A DNA stretch of 64,000 nt, from IMG/VR virus record IMGVR_UViG_3300031576_000011, positions 33,307-97,306 of that record; one strand, given 5' to 3'. The stretch's first letter is position 1; every line of letters starts with the position of its first letter. The notes beneath the pieces were generated by a model. The model did not search any database, was not told the DNA's origin, and saw only the letters and a program-made list of their open reading frames with translations. Positions 23,973 through 31,967 of the stretch are shown here, piece by piece. The DNA comes from a virus. Made by a program: the position numbers and the translations under genes.

Positions 23973-25579
23973 CTCCTCGCGGATCTTTCACGTTCCTCGG
24001 GTTCGACGGCTCGCGACTCGTAGACGTCCCTGGGTCTGGGCGGCTCGCGGTCGATTCGCGTTCCTGTCACCTTCCGGCTCGCGGGCTCCTTCCGTGCCTC
24101 CGGTACATCGGCTCGCGCTGAAGGTCCGTGCCTGTGCATCGACGGCTCGCGTGGCGTCCACGTTCCTCTCGCTCACCGGCTCGCGCGCTCCGGTCGTTCC
24201 TCTCTTCGGACGGCTCGCGAACCCTTCTCGTGCCGGTCTTCACACGGCTCGCAGGCTATCAGCGTTCCGGTTCATCTTCGGCTCGCTCGCCAGATACGGT
24301 CCGTACCTCAAACGGCTCGCGCAACTCATACGTCCCTTACCTGCACCGGCTCGCGCCTGCGTCACGTTTCTCGGAGGGTGCGGCTCGCGTGCTCGGCTCG
24401 TGCCTCACGGTTCTCGACTCGCGCACCTCGTACGTCCCGTGGTTTCAGAGGCCCGCGACCTCGGTTCGTTCCGGTTCCTGGACGGCTCGCGCCCTTCTGG
24501 CGTCCCTCCCAGTCCTCGGCTCGCGCCGATTCTCCGTCTCGCCGGTAGTGCGGCTCGCGAACGCTTTCCGATCCTGGCCTGCCACGGCTCGCTGGCTTCC
24601 ATCGATCCGATGGAGATGCGGCTCGCTCTGTCCGTACGTGCCTCGATTCCGACGGCTCGCTTCCCTTCAACGCTCCTTCCGGTGCGCGGCTCGCGCCCCC
24701 TTTCCGTTCCGAGTCCACTACGGCTCGCGCTTTGTCAACGTACCGAGATACCTTCAGCTCGCGGACGATCTCCGTTCCGGAGCGAATCCGGCTCGCTACT
24801 TCCGTACGTTCCTCGCCTCGCTCGGCTCGCGGCCTCCATGCGTTCCTTGACTCGAACGGCTCGCGCTTCCCACCACGTGCCCACTGTTATACGGCTCGCG
24901 TCGCTCCCACGACTCTCTTGTCGTTCGGCTCGCTCGGGAGTTCTCGTTCCTGCCGTCCCGCGGCTCGCTGGCAACTCACGTTCCTCGCCCATTCCGGCTC
25001 GCTGCGCCGCCTCGTCCCGGTCGTACCACGGCTCGCTTCTCTTGGACGGACCTTGGCCAGCACGGCTCGCGATCAATCAGCGCTCCTCAACTTCTTCGGC
25101 TCGCCCATCTTCCACGTGCCGAACCCTGTCGGCTCGCTCCTTCTCTTCGTGCCTCCCGTCGCACGGCCCGCGATCCTTGGTCGCCCCTCTCGTACTGCGG
25201 CTCGCGCAGATCTGGCGTTCCTCGACCCTTGCGGCTCGCTCCTGATCCACGTACCGAGTTTCCTCCGGCTCGCGTCTAGCGAGCGTGCCTCCTTCCTCGC
25301 GGCTCGCGCACCTTCCACGTTCCGAGCGATCCCTGGCTCGCGACTCATAGACGTCCCTGGGTGTGGGCGGCTCGCGATGGTCGCACGTTCCTGCCGCATG
25401 ACGGCTCGCTCCCGCTCGACGTTCCGGTGGCTCATCGGCTCGCGTCCATTTTGCGGATCTGCATGACCTCGGCTCGCTACTGGTCGGCGTGCCTAGTACC
25501 GGGCGGCTCGCGAGCGGTCCACGTTCCTTGGACAACACGGCTCGCGATCGGTTCACGTTCCTGAACGCTCTCGGCTCGC
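23973..25579 (-). repeat. TIGR-like array: 47 clear 34-bp units, two conserved boxes and two variable spacers
   Basis: Forty-seven clear units start with CGGCTCGC (+ strand) from 24007 to 25572, plus a decayed unit at 23973. Each is CGGCTCGC, 10 variable nt, CGTNCCT or CGTNCCG, 9 variable nt. Of 46 intervals, 43 are exactly 34 bp, two are 35 (after 24857 and 24926, an extra base in the 10-nt spacer) and one is 33 (after 25097). Box A is degenerate in only a few units (24415, 24449, 24755, 25164, 25334). The spacers are all different except that units 24007 and 25334 are near-duplicates. It lies 30 nt after the HNH stop and reads leftward with the tas-like gene. The alternating edge/loop repeats with paired 9-10-nt spacers match TIGR arrays, processed into short dual-spacer RNAs. 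It does not match CRISPR arrays. Confidence 0.85.
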
Positions 25580-25608
25580 GGTAAGAGGACGGGCCGACCA
25601 CGGAACGG

Positions 25609-26304
25609 CTAGTCCTTCGTCTCCTTGCGCGACCCGATCCATCTCGCCCCCTTGACCAGGTTGCATCGAAGGTGCGACGTCGCGCAGTTCTTCTTCGTGT
25701 GCGACCCGCCACGAGCAAGCGGCACGACGTGATCCAGCGAGAACGACATCGGATGCCTCCCGGCTGGCCATTGCGCGAACCGCCCGCAGAGATGGCATCG
25801 TCGTCCGTCGCGCAGGTAGACCTGGCGGGCGTCGACCTTCTCGGTGCGACTTCCGCGCATCTTGGCGCGCCGCCGATGCTGCTTCTCGGCTCCGCGTGCG
25901 CGAACCCGTTCAGGATTCTTCGCTCGATTCTCTCGATGCCACCGGTTGACCATGAGCCTATAGCGCTCGTAGTTCGCCGAGATCCATGCCAGAATGTTTT
26001 CGCGGATCCTGGTTCGGTTGGCCTTTCGATATCGCGCAGCGTTGGCGCGAGCCCTCTCCATGTTCTCCTGCCACCAGCGTTTCGCGTACGCTCGGCATCG
26101 GTACCTGAACTTGGCGTCGCTCCGGTACTTGGATCGTCTCTCTGCGTTGTACCTGTCCTTATTCCTGGCGTAGAACCGTCGCTCGAGTCTGCGCCACTGC
26201 TTCGGGTTCTTCGACTTCCAGAGTTCGTGGTAGCAGGTACCACACCGCTCGTGGGCGTGGATCTTCCTGATTCGTCCACACTCGCAGCAGCGCCTCGTTC
26301 TCAC
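25609..26304 (-). CDS. HNH endonuclease, translationally coupled to the Tas-like gene
   Basis: 231 aa from a GTG overlapping the upstream TGA (GTGA). N-terminal zinc site C6xxC9...C21xxC24. The middle (about 35-150) is a long, very basic helical region rich in Arg/Tyr/Trp. The C-terminus holds the HNH nuclease: CHLC (170-173), DHVVPLARGG (His 192), KKN (Asn 206) and HLRC (211-214). Catalytic residues all look intact. It resembles free-standing phage HNH homing enzymes. Here it is wedged between the Tas-like gene and its array, so it may supply the nuclease activity of the system in trans (compare TasH, where HNH is fused) or be a selfish insertion. Confidence 0.85.
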   Translation of the reverse strand: MRTRRCCECGRIRKIHAHERCGTCYHELWKSKNPKQWRRLERRFYARNKDRYNAERRSKYRSDAKFRYRCRAYAKRWWQENMERARANAARYRKANRTRIRENILAWISANYERYRLMVNRWHRENRAKNPERVRARGAEKQHRRRAKMRGSRTEKVDARQVYLRDGRRCHLCGRFAQWPAGRHPMSFSLDHVVPLARGGSHTKKNCATSHLRCNLVKGARWIGSRKETKD

Positions 26305-27503
26305 GCAGAAGCCTCGCGGTCCATGAGGGGCGGGATCGGGGTCTGGTGTCCGAGGTGGTCGATCGCGTACGGGGCTGGAGCCGGGAGCCCCTCGAGCTCG
26401 CGCCAGACCTTCCAGACCGTTCCGCCGAACACCTTGGCGAGCCACCGCCGCGCCTGCGCGTCGATGTGCCCCTTCCTCCACCCGAGGCGTACGGACCCGC
26501 CGGGGAGGTCGCGCCTCAGCCTGGCGAGGACGGCGCCCGTGACCATGCGTCCGGCCTCGAGGCCGGCGGTCGGCTCGATGAGCAGGCGGCCGAGCAGCCG
26601 CGGATCCGGCTGGTCGAGGCGCTCGAACATCGGCTCGCGCTTGGCGAGGCGCTCCTTCGTCTGGCGGTACAGGTCGTAGTACGCCCCGCCGGCGAGCACG
26701 AGGACGCTCGAGCACTTCCAGCTGTGGACCTTGAGGACCGGGGACCAGTTGCCCCGGACCCCCTTCTCGCGCCGCTGGATCGTCCCGTCCGGCCGCAGGC
26801 CCAGCCCGCAGTACGTCCACCACTTGCTGACCGTCGCCCAGGTGGCGATCCCGTCCGTCTCCTCGTACCAGCCCTTGGCCAGCGGCTCGTCGGTGCCGCC
26901 CCCATCGCCCTCCCCGTCCTCCTTCTCCCACGGCTTCATCCCGGGCTGCGCCGCGTGCAGTTCGCGCAGCATGACCTTCTTCCCCTGCCGCTCGAGCGCC
27001 TTGGCCTCGGACTCGTCGCGGAGCGCGTGGTAGTGGGGCCCGCCCGCGTAGGCAAGGAACCCGCCGAGGACGATCGGGCCTGCGCCCCGCACGCGCGAGA
27101 GCCAGGTCGTCCAGATCGGGTGGTCGAGGACGATCCGACTGATCGCCGCCTTGAGCTCCGCCTCGATGCGCTCGACGCGCGCGCCGAGGTAGTCGTGGAA
27201 CGCCTCGGCCTTCTCCTGGGGCATGCCCGCGTCACGCTTCAGGCCCCCGATCCGGTTGCCGATCCCGATGCGGGTCGCCTGGATCTGGTAGTACGTGTCG
27301 ACGTAGAGCCGGAGCTCCGCGAGCAGCGCGCGCTTGGCGTCGCCACCCTGGACCGTGGCCCAGGTCTGTGGGATCGGCGGCGTCGCGTCCCGCGCGTCGA
27401 CTTTGGAGATGCCGAGCAGCTCCTCGACCTCGCGCTTGCGACGCACGGCCTTCTTCTTCGTGGGCGTCGTGCCCAGCTTCGTCTTCGTCCCGATGCCTCC
27501 CAT
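26301..27503 (-). CDS. Tas-like protein (Nop/IS110 C-terminal-like domain)
   Basis: 400 aa from ATG 27503, 7 nt after AGAGGAG; the frame runs on to 27653 without a better start. A basic N-terminus (5-25) leads to a long helical region (55-125), then HPIWTTWLSRVRGAGPIVLG (128-147), YCGLGL (231-236), a basic KGVRGNW (247-253) and helices through 370. The order of a G-x-G-P hairpin, an xCGLG turn, RG and a terminal helical pair is that of the IS110 transposase C-terminal domain. TIGR-Tas Nop domains are structurally related to that domain. No DEDD/RuvC domain is present, so it is not an IS110 transposase. It would bind guide RNA from the adjacent array. Confidence 0.75.
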   Translation of the reverse strand: MGGIGTKTKLGTTPTKKKAVRRKREVEELLGISKVDARDATPPIPQTWATVQGGDAKRALLAELRLYVDTYYQIQATRIGIGNRIGGLKRDAGMPQEKAEAFHDYLGARVERIEAELKAAISRIVLDHPIWTTWLSRVRGAGPIVLGGFLAYAGGPHYHALRDESEAKALERQGKKVMLRELHAAQPGMKPWEKEDGEGDGGGTDEPLAKGWYEETDGIATWATVSKWWTYCGLGLRPDGTIQRREKGVRGNWSPVLKVHSWKCSSVLVLAGGAYYDLYRQTKERLAKREPMFERLDQPDPRLLGRLLIEPTAGLEAGRMVTGAVLARLRRDLPGGSVRLGWRKGHIDAQARRWLAKVFGGTVWKVWRELEGLPAPAPYAIDHLGHQTPIPPLMDREASA

Positions 27504-27516
27504 GTCGTACTCCTCT

Positions 27517-27531
27517 GCCGCCTGTGGCGGC
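27517..27531 (-). promoter_or_regulatory. hairpin upstream of the Tas-like gene
   Basis: GCCGCC/GGCGGC with a 3-nt loop ends 1-2 nt before the AGAGGAG ribosome site. It may gate translation of the Tas-like protein or end the DUF932 transcript. Confidence 0.4.
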
Positions 27532-27672
27532 GTTCTGTGTCCTGGCCAGGGTCCGGGGTTGACCGCGAGGTCCCTTCCTTCGCGCGCCTGGCCTCGCGCG
27601 AGCTCGGCGACGGTCGGTGTGGCCGGAGCCGTCAGGCAGTCGTTGACGCGCACTCCCGGCGCACGCGCGGGG

Positions 27673-28425
27673 CTAGTTCAGGGTCACCAGCCCGTCGAAG
27701 AACTTCCCGATGTGCGTCCCCACCTGCAGCGCCCGCTCCGGCGGGAGCCCGCGGGCCGCGCGCGTGCAGGCGTTGTTCAGCCCCCACAGCGTGCGGGGCC
27801 GCACGTCCGTCCACGTCTCCTCCGGCGCGAAGTAGGTCTGGGCGACGCTCTTCAGCCTGCGGAGCGGGATCACCCCCTGGCGGAAGGCGTCGAAGAGCGT
27901 GGCCCGCGCCTCGAGGTCCGTGAGCGGCCACGCCTTCATGCGGTCGATCCGGATCGTCTGCTCCGCCGAGACCTTGGCGACCCGGTTCATCGCCAGCTCG
28001 CACTGGACCTCCGCGTCGAAGCCCGCGGTGTGCTTGCGGCGCAGCACGAGCACGTCGCCCGCGAAGGCCATGTTGTCGCAGACGAAGACGCGCCGGCCCA
28101 CGACCAGGCTCACCGAGAACGCCTGGTCGTTCGCGCTCCGCACCCCGATCATGAGGCCGCTCTCGTCGTCGGTGGTGAGCCGCGCGTCCCCGCCAGCCCC
28201 GACCCGCTCGAAGTCGAGGATCCCGAAGAGCCGGGAGCCCTCCTTCTTCACGCCGAACTTCTGGGCCTTCAGGACGAGGCCCCGGCGCTCGGCCGCCTGC
28301 TGCAGGCGGTCGATCAGGACGGCGTGCGGCACCGGCGTGTGCCGGGGCCCCATGGATTCCGGGGGCGGCAGCGCCGCGAGATCCTCGCGCCGGATCACGG
28401 TCGAACCCTTCATGAGCACCAGCAT
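27673..28425 (-). CDS. DUF932 phage/plasmid protein
   Basis: 250 aa from ATG 28425 with AGAGGAGA 6 nt upstream. FGVKKEGSRLFGILDFER, GVRSANDQAFSVSLVVGRRVFVCDNMAF and the terminal LWGLNNACTRAARGL...IGKFFDGL follow the DUF932 family found on phages and plasmids, often beside recombination and replication genes. Biochemical role unknown. It sits between the helicase and the Tas-like gene in the same direction. Confidence 0.75.
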   Translation of the reverse strand: MLVLMKGSTVIRREDLAALPPPESMGPRHTPVPHAVLIDRLQQAAERRGLVLKAQKFGVKKEGSRLFGILDFERVGAGGDARLTTDDESGLMIGVRSANDQAFSVSLVVGRRVFVCDNMAFAGDVLVLRRKHTAGFDAEVQCELAMNRVAKVSAEQTIRIDRMKAWPLTDLEARATLFDAFRQGVIPLRRLKSVAQTYFAPEETWTDVRPRTLWGLNNACTRAARGLPPERALQVGTHIGKFFDGLVTLN

Positions 28426-28564
28426 CCGCGTCTCCTCTGGGCCGAAGCCCTTGGGCCACCGGACCATCCGGTTGCCATCGATCGGACCATCGCAAACGAC
28501 GGTCCTTGCCGACGCCCGGGACGCTGGCGGCACACGCCGCTACTTACGCCAGAGCGATCACGAA

Positions 28565-31186
28565 CTATCCGGTTACGGTCGTGCCATCTGGCATGGCCGC
28601 CGGCATCGTGGCGTTGATCAGTTGCTGCTTCCGCACCAGCAGCCCGTGAACGCGACGGTCGAGCTCGTGGTCAGCCACAAGGCGCTGCACGAGCACGCCG
28701 CGGTGCTGCCCGATCCTGCAAAGGCGATCTTCCGCCTGCTGGTTCAGGGCCGGGGTCCAGTCTAGGGACACGAACACGACGTGCGCCGCCTTGGTCAGTG
28801 TGAGCCCTGTCCCGGCCGCCTGGATGGTGCCGGCGAGCCCGCGGTGCGTCCCGGACTGGAAGGCCGCGGCCACCTCGGCCCGCCGCTCGTCTGGGGTGTC
28901 GCCGGTGATGGTGAGCCAGCCCGGCCGCGCGGCCACGAGGTCGATCGCGGCGCGATGGGGCGAGAACACGATCAGCGGCTCCTCCGCCTCCTCGTACGAC
29001 TCGACGAGCTCGAGGAGCGCCGGGATCTTCGCGGCCGAGAGCGCCGTGCGCGCCGCCGAGATCCGGCGCATCACGTCCTCGGGAATCCGGAGATCGACTT
29101 CCAGGGCGGCCTCCGAGAGCTCAATCCCGCAGCCCCGGAGCATCTCGAGGACGTCGTCGCACATCGTGCGCGTCGCCTTGTCGATGCCGTTCACGAGGAT
29201 GTCCTGGTACCGCTTCGGCGGCAGCTCAGGGAGCACGTCCATGCGCCGCCTGCGGAGGCAGACCTTGGCCAGCAGCCCAGGGACCTCGGGCGCAGGCATG
29301 CCCCACTCATACCCCCCGAAGTAGCCCTTGCGCGCGTCGAAGAGCCGGAGGAACCGGGGCCAGGATCCGAACGCCTCCTCGGCCAGGCTGGCGGCGTGGA
29401 GCACGTACCAGAGTTCGCTCGGGCGGTTGAGCATCGGGGTTCCAGAGAGCATCCAGGTCCGTCCCATCCGGTCGAGCACCGCTCGCGACACCGCCTCGAA
29501 CTTTCGTGTCCGCTTGGACTGCCCGTTCTTCACGAGGTGGCAGTTGTGGACCAGGAGACCGTTCACCGAGTACGACGGGTGCCCTGCAACCTCGAGATTG
29601 TGGACGACAACCTCGCCGCCGTCGTAGCCCAGCGCTTCAAGATCTCGTCGTTCGAGAATCTCGACACCGTCCAGCCGAGCGAAGCCAGGACGCGGTCCTT
29701 GCGCCGATCCTGCGCCTGGCGATCGAGGGCCCGGTGTGATCCGCCATCTGCCTCGATCGCCAGGCGCAGGGCCGGGATGGCGACGTCGATCTTGTAGTGA
29801 CACGGGGATCCCATCCGCCTGCCAGTCCGTATCACGAAGTTCGACTCGGCCATCGGACCAAGGAATCGCAAGAGCCTCCGCTCCGGTCTGGTCGGTCCGG
29901 CGCCATTCCCGCCGCGCACCGACGGCCGATGACCCATCGCACGAAGGGTCGCCGACAGCCGTTGCCTGACCGCGGCCCGCCACATCGGGTTGCGCGTCCG
30001 CATCCGCTTTGACGAGCGCGCCGCCAGCGATGGATCCCTTCGGTTGGCCGCTCGGCCGGCCGCGCTGATCCTGGCGCGCACCTTCGCACAGTAGACCTTG
30101 GCTCTGATCTCTGGTTGCCACATTCTCCACGTCGCCGAGCAGGATGTTCCGCAGAATCTGGTGGGCCACGGGCGGTCCGGATACAGCCTTCGACAGTACG
30201 CGCATCGCCGTGAGGGCTTGGGATGCATGGGTAGTCATCATCCACTGTCCAGGCACTAGGTCAAGAGCGCGGCGCCAGCCACGGCCTGTCATGAACTTGT
30301 GGTTCTGGGTGACCACGATCGTGCTATCTCCAACGGTCAGCCGCACCATGCTCCGGGCTCGGCGGACGGACAACGCGAGCACGCGTCCAGCCCCTACCGC
30401 GTTGCAGACAACCTCGCCGACCCGCACACGCTCGATCGCCTTCGGGCCGCGCGGCGTGTCCACGAGCGTCCCGGATGGAAAGCACTCGTCCGCGATGAGG
30501 ATGGTGCCATCTGGCGGCGGGCCGTACTTCTCGTGCAGCACCTCACGCCGGTGCTCCCCGGGCTTGACGACGTCTGGCAAGACGTCGTAGTTGAGTACGA
30601 CCGCGTGCCCAGGCTGCGGCCAGTGGAAGGACTTGCGCCCTCGCAGCACCTCGACCTTCAGGTCCGGGCGCCACTTCGCCGCCTCCGCCCGCCACACGCC
30701 CTTGACAGAAGCCGGACAGACCACTACACTTGGTGCGCGCTTCGGTATCGCCAGAAGCGCCTGACACGTCTTGCCCAGACCGGGCTCGTCCGCAAGCAGC
30801 GCCCGGTCCCGGCCCGAGAGCCAGGCGACGCCGGTCTTCTGGTACGGGTAGAGCGCCGCCCCGTCGTCGGCCGCGGTCGCCGCCTCGGCCCCATGCGTGA
30901 GCCGGACCGCGGTCCGGGTCCGGTTGTGCTGGGCGACCGCGTACGCCTCGAGCGCCGCCCGGAGGTCCGGCTGCACGTAGGAGACCAGCTCCCGGATCCG
31001 GAGGGCGTCCAGCACCGCCTGGGTCTGCCCGCGCTCGCAGACCTGGGCCTTGCAGACCGGGTCGTACCGGGCGCCGGCCTCCCGGCACGCCTCGCGGTAC
31101 GACTCGAAGTCCCGGCGCGGGACGTAGCCCTGTGGCTCGATCCGGGTGCGGCCGTCGACCATCAGAGAGAGGGCGATCGTGCTCAT
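28565..31186 (-). CDS. SNF2-family helicase interrupted by an intein
   Basis: 873 aa precursor, ATGA overlap with the upstream gene. Residues 1-110 are an N-terminal domain. YPYQKTGVAWL and LLADEPGLGKT (131-140) are motifs Q/I. The DExH motif II is split as IADE(234)|intein|CH(549-550). SGTPMLNRPSELW is motif III. The C-terminal lobe has ITGDTPDERR, AAGTGLTLTKA and QAEDRLCRIGQ. The spliced protein would be about 559 aa, close to SMARCAL1-like annealing helicases of phages. It probably remodels forks or branched DNA. Activity requires splicing because motif II is interrupted. Confidence 0.9.
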   Translation of the reverse strand: MSTIALSLMVDGRTRIEPQGYVPRRDFESYREACREAGARYDPVCKAQVCERGQTQAVLDALRIRELVSYVQPDLRAALEAYAVAQHNRTRTAVRLTHGAEAATAADDGAALYPYQKTGVAWLSGRDRALLADEPGLGKTCQALLAIPKRAPSVVVCPASVKGVWRAEAAKWRPDLKVEVLRGRKSFHWPQPGHAVVLNYDVLPDVVKPGEHRREVLHEKYGPPPDGTILIADECFPSGTLVDTPRGPKAIERVRVGEVVCNAVGAGRVLALSVRRARSMVRLTVGDSTIVVTQNHKFMTGRGWRRALDLVPGQWMMTTHASQALTAMRVLSKAVSGPPVAHQILRNILLGDVENVATRDQSQGLLCEGARQDQRGRPSGQPKGSIAGGALVKADADAQPDVAGRGQATAVGDPSCDGSSAVGARREWRRTDQTGAEALAIPWSDGRVELRDTDWQADGIPVSLQDRRRHPGPAPGDRGRWRITPGPRSPGAGSAQGPRPGFARLDGVEILERRDLEALGYDGGEVVVHNLEVAGHPSYSVNGLLVHNCHLVKNGQSKRTRKFEAVSRAVLDRMGRTWMLSGTPMLNRPSELWYVLHAASLAEEAFGSWPRFLRLFDARKGYFGGYEWGMPAPEVPGLLAKVCLRRRRMDVLPELPPKRYQDILVNGIDKATRTMCDDVLEMLRGCGIELSEAALEVDLRIPEDVMRRISAARTALSAAKIPALLELVESYEEAEEPLIVFSPHRAAIDLVAARPGWLTITGDTPDERRAEVAAAFQSGTHRGLAGTIQAAGTGLTLTKAAHVVFVSLDWTPALNQQAEDRLCRIGQHRGVLVQRLVADHELDRRVHGLLVRKQQLINATMPAAMPDGTTVTG
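29543..30484 (-). mobile_element. intein inserted in the DExH box
   Basis: Residues 235-548 of the helicase ORF (314 aa). Block A starts CFPSGTLVDTPRGPKAIE with Cys 1. Block B is VVTQNHKFMTGRGW, with the TxxH-type His. Block F/G ends in SYSVNGLLVHN followed by the extein Cys 549, so all splicing residues (Cys, His, His-Asn, +1 Cys) are present. The middle, about 330-505, is low-complexity Arg/Gly/Pro-rich and looks like an out-of-frame reading of the endonuclease gene nested there. Block G is intact, so splicing is likely. Confidence 0.88.
29563..30228 (-). CDS. Vsr/EDxHD-type homing endonuclease inside the intein, overlapping frame
   Basis: 221 aa in the +1 frame relative to the intein. N-terminal zinc finger C9xxC12...C26xxxC30. 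A DNA-binding region (about 70-108: RSSKRMRTRNPM ... LSATLRAMGHRPSVRGGNG) is typical of phage homing enzymes. The nuclease domain has YKIDVAI (Asp 148), LAIEADGGSH (Glu 159, His 165), RRKD and LGWTVSRFSNDEIL, the Vsr-like PD-(D/E)XK family associated with inteins. No strong ribosome site precedes the ATG; production could be by internal initiation or a +1 frameshift from the intein. The gene ends 20 nt before the last intein codon. Confidence 0.82.
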   Translation of the reverse strand: MHPKPSRRCAYCRRLYPDRPWPTRFCGTSCSATWRMWQPEIRAKVYCAKVRARISAAGRAANRRDPSLAARSSKRMRTRNPMWRAAVRQRLSATLRAMGHRPSVRGGNGAGPTRPERRLLRFLGPMAESNFVIRTGRRMGSPCHYKIDVAIPALRLAIEADGGSHRALDRQAQDRRKDRVLASLGWTVSRFSNDEILKRWATTAARLSSTISRLQGTRRTR

Positions 31187-31431
31187 CGACCCCGCAGGCC
31201 CGAGCGGCGGTCCTGGGACACCATGTCGATCTCGATTCCGCTCACCTCACAGACCGCCGCGGTGGGCCCGCCGATGTCCAGGCGGGACAGGACGATGTTG
31301 CGGGCCACCTGCTCGGCCTCCTTCTCGTTGCGTGCGAGCACGCCCCAGAGCTCCACGGAAAGATCCCCGCGGAGCTGCACCTCGAAGCGCTGTCGCCGCG
31401 CCTGGGGCTTCGTCTTCCTTCGCGTCTTCAT
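31183..31431 (-). CDS. small protein, function unknown
   Basis: 82 aa with a basic N-terminus (MKTRRKTKPQARRQR) and one beta-helix-beta unit. ATGA overlaps at both ends couple it to the helicase and to the gene upstream. Confidence 0.65.
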   Translation of the reverse strand: MKTRRKTKPQARRQRFEVQLRGDLSVELWGVLARNEKEAEQVARNIVLSRLDIGGPTAAVCEVSGIEIDMVSQDRRSGLRGR

Positions 31432-31802
31432 GCGTGGTCCTTCCGGGCCTCGCCCGGGGTTCGGGTCTCCTGCAGGGCGTCGGCGATCTCGGCGCCGATC
31501 ACGTCGTTGATCTCCATCGGGTCCGCGGGCCGCTCCCCGTTGGCGCAGGCCCGTGCGATCTCCTCGACCACCGAGTGGGACGCGCGGTCCCAGACCGCGC
31601 GCAGCGCGAGCAGCGCGTCTGCCACGGTCTCCGCCTCGGCCTGGTCGAGGTAGATCGCCACGATGTGCTCGGGCACGAGACCGCCCTTGAACTGCTGGGC
31701 GAGCCCCTGCACGTGGGTCTGGAACAGGATGTCCCCGCGCGTCGGGCGCCCCGACAGGGATCCCAGCGGGGTGCAGACCACCCAGAACTTCTCGATCTTC
31801 AT
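31428..31802 (-). CDS. small protein, function unknown
   Basis: 124 aa. FWVVCTPLGSLSGRPTRGDILFQTHV suggests a compact mixed fold; the C-terminal half is acidic and helical (IYLDQAEAETVADALLALR). ATGA overlaps on both sides. Confidence 0.65.
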   Translation of the reverse strand: MKIEKFWVVCTPLGSLSGRPTRGDILFQTHVQGLAQQFKGGLVPEHIVAIYLDQAEAETVADALLALRAVWDRASHSVVEEIARACANGERPADPMEINDVIGAEIADALQETRTPGEARKDHA

Positions 31803-31951
31803 GGCATGCTCCTTTCGGTTGCGTGTTCGTTGAACGCCAGGGCTCGGGCCGCCCGCGCCAAGCGCACGGCCCGCGGCCAGTTGCGCTTGGACGCCCGCTC
31901 GGCCAGCTGGGTGAGGCGCCAGGCGCGCTGGATGCGCGCCAGGTCCGCCAT
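31799..31951 (-). CDS. 50-aa basic helical protein
   Basis: Starts at ATG 31951 and ends in an ATGA overlap with the next gene. Composition is Arg/Ala-rich (MADLARIQRAWRLTQLAERA), probably a helical nucleic-acid-binding or RNA-polymerase-binding peptide. Below the usual length cut-off, but the overlap supports it. Confidence 0.5.
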   Translation of the reverse strand: MADLARIQRAWRLTQLAERASKRNWPRAVRLARAARALAFNEHATERSMP

Positions 31952-31967
31952 CACCGCGGCGTGTCGA

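Noticed and set aside
23740-25245. 501-codon rightward open frame across the array
   Set aside because: It is open only because the 34-bp units carry few stop codons; the phase rotates every unit, there is no ribosome site, and the 34-residue (102-nt) periodicity is simply three DNA units.
23973-25579. CRISPR array
   Set aside because: Repeats are only 7-8 bp, of two kinds alternating, with 9-10-nt spacers, and no cas genes are near. The geometry is wrong for any CRISPR type.
25077-26279. 400-aa leftward frame overlapping the HNH gene
   Set aside because: Different frame from the clear HNH signatures, and extends into the array; a shadow.
26301-27503. Intact IS110 insertion sequence
   Set aside because: The N-terminal DEDD catalytic domain and bounded insertion ends are missing, and the partner is a long array. 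It is a domain relative, not a transposon.
29563-30484. LAGLIDADG homing domain within the intein
   Set aside because: No dodecapeptide motifs in the intein frame; the middle is out-of-frame sequence of the Vsr-like gene.
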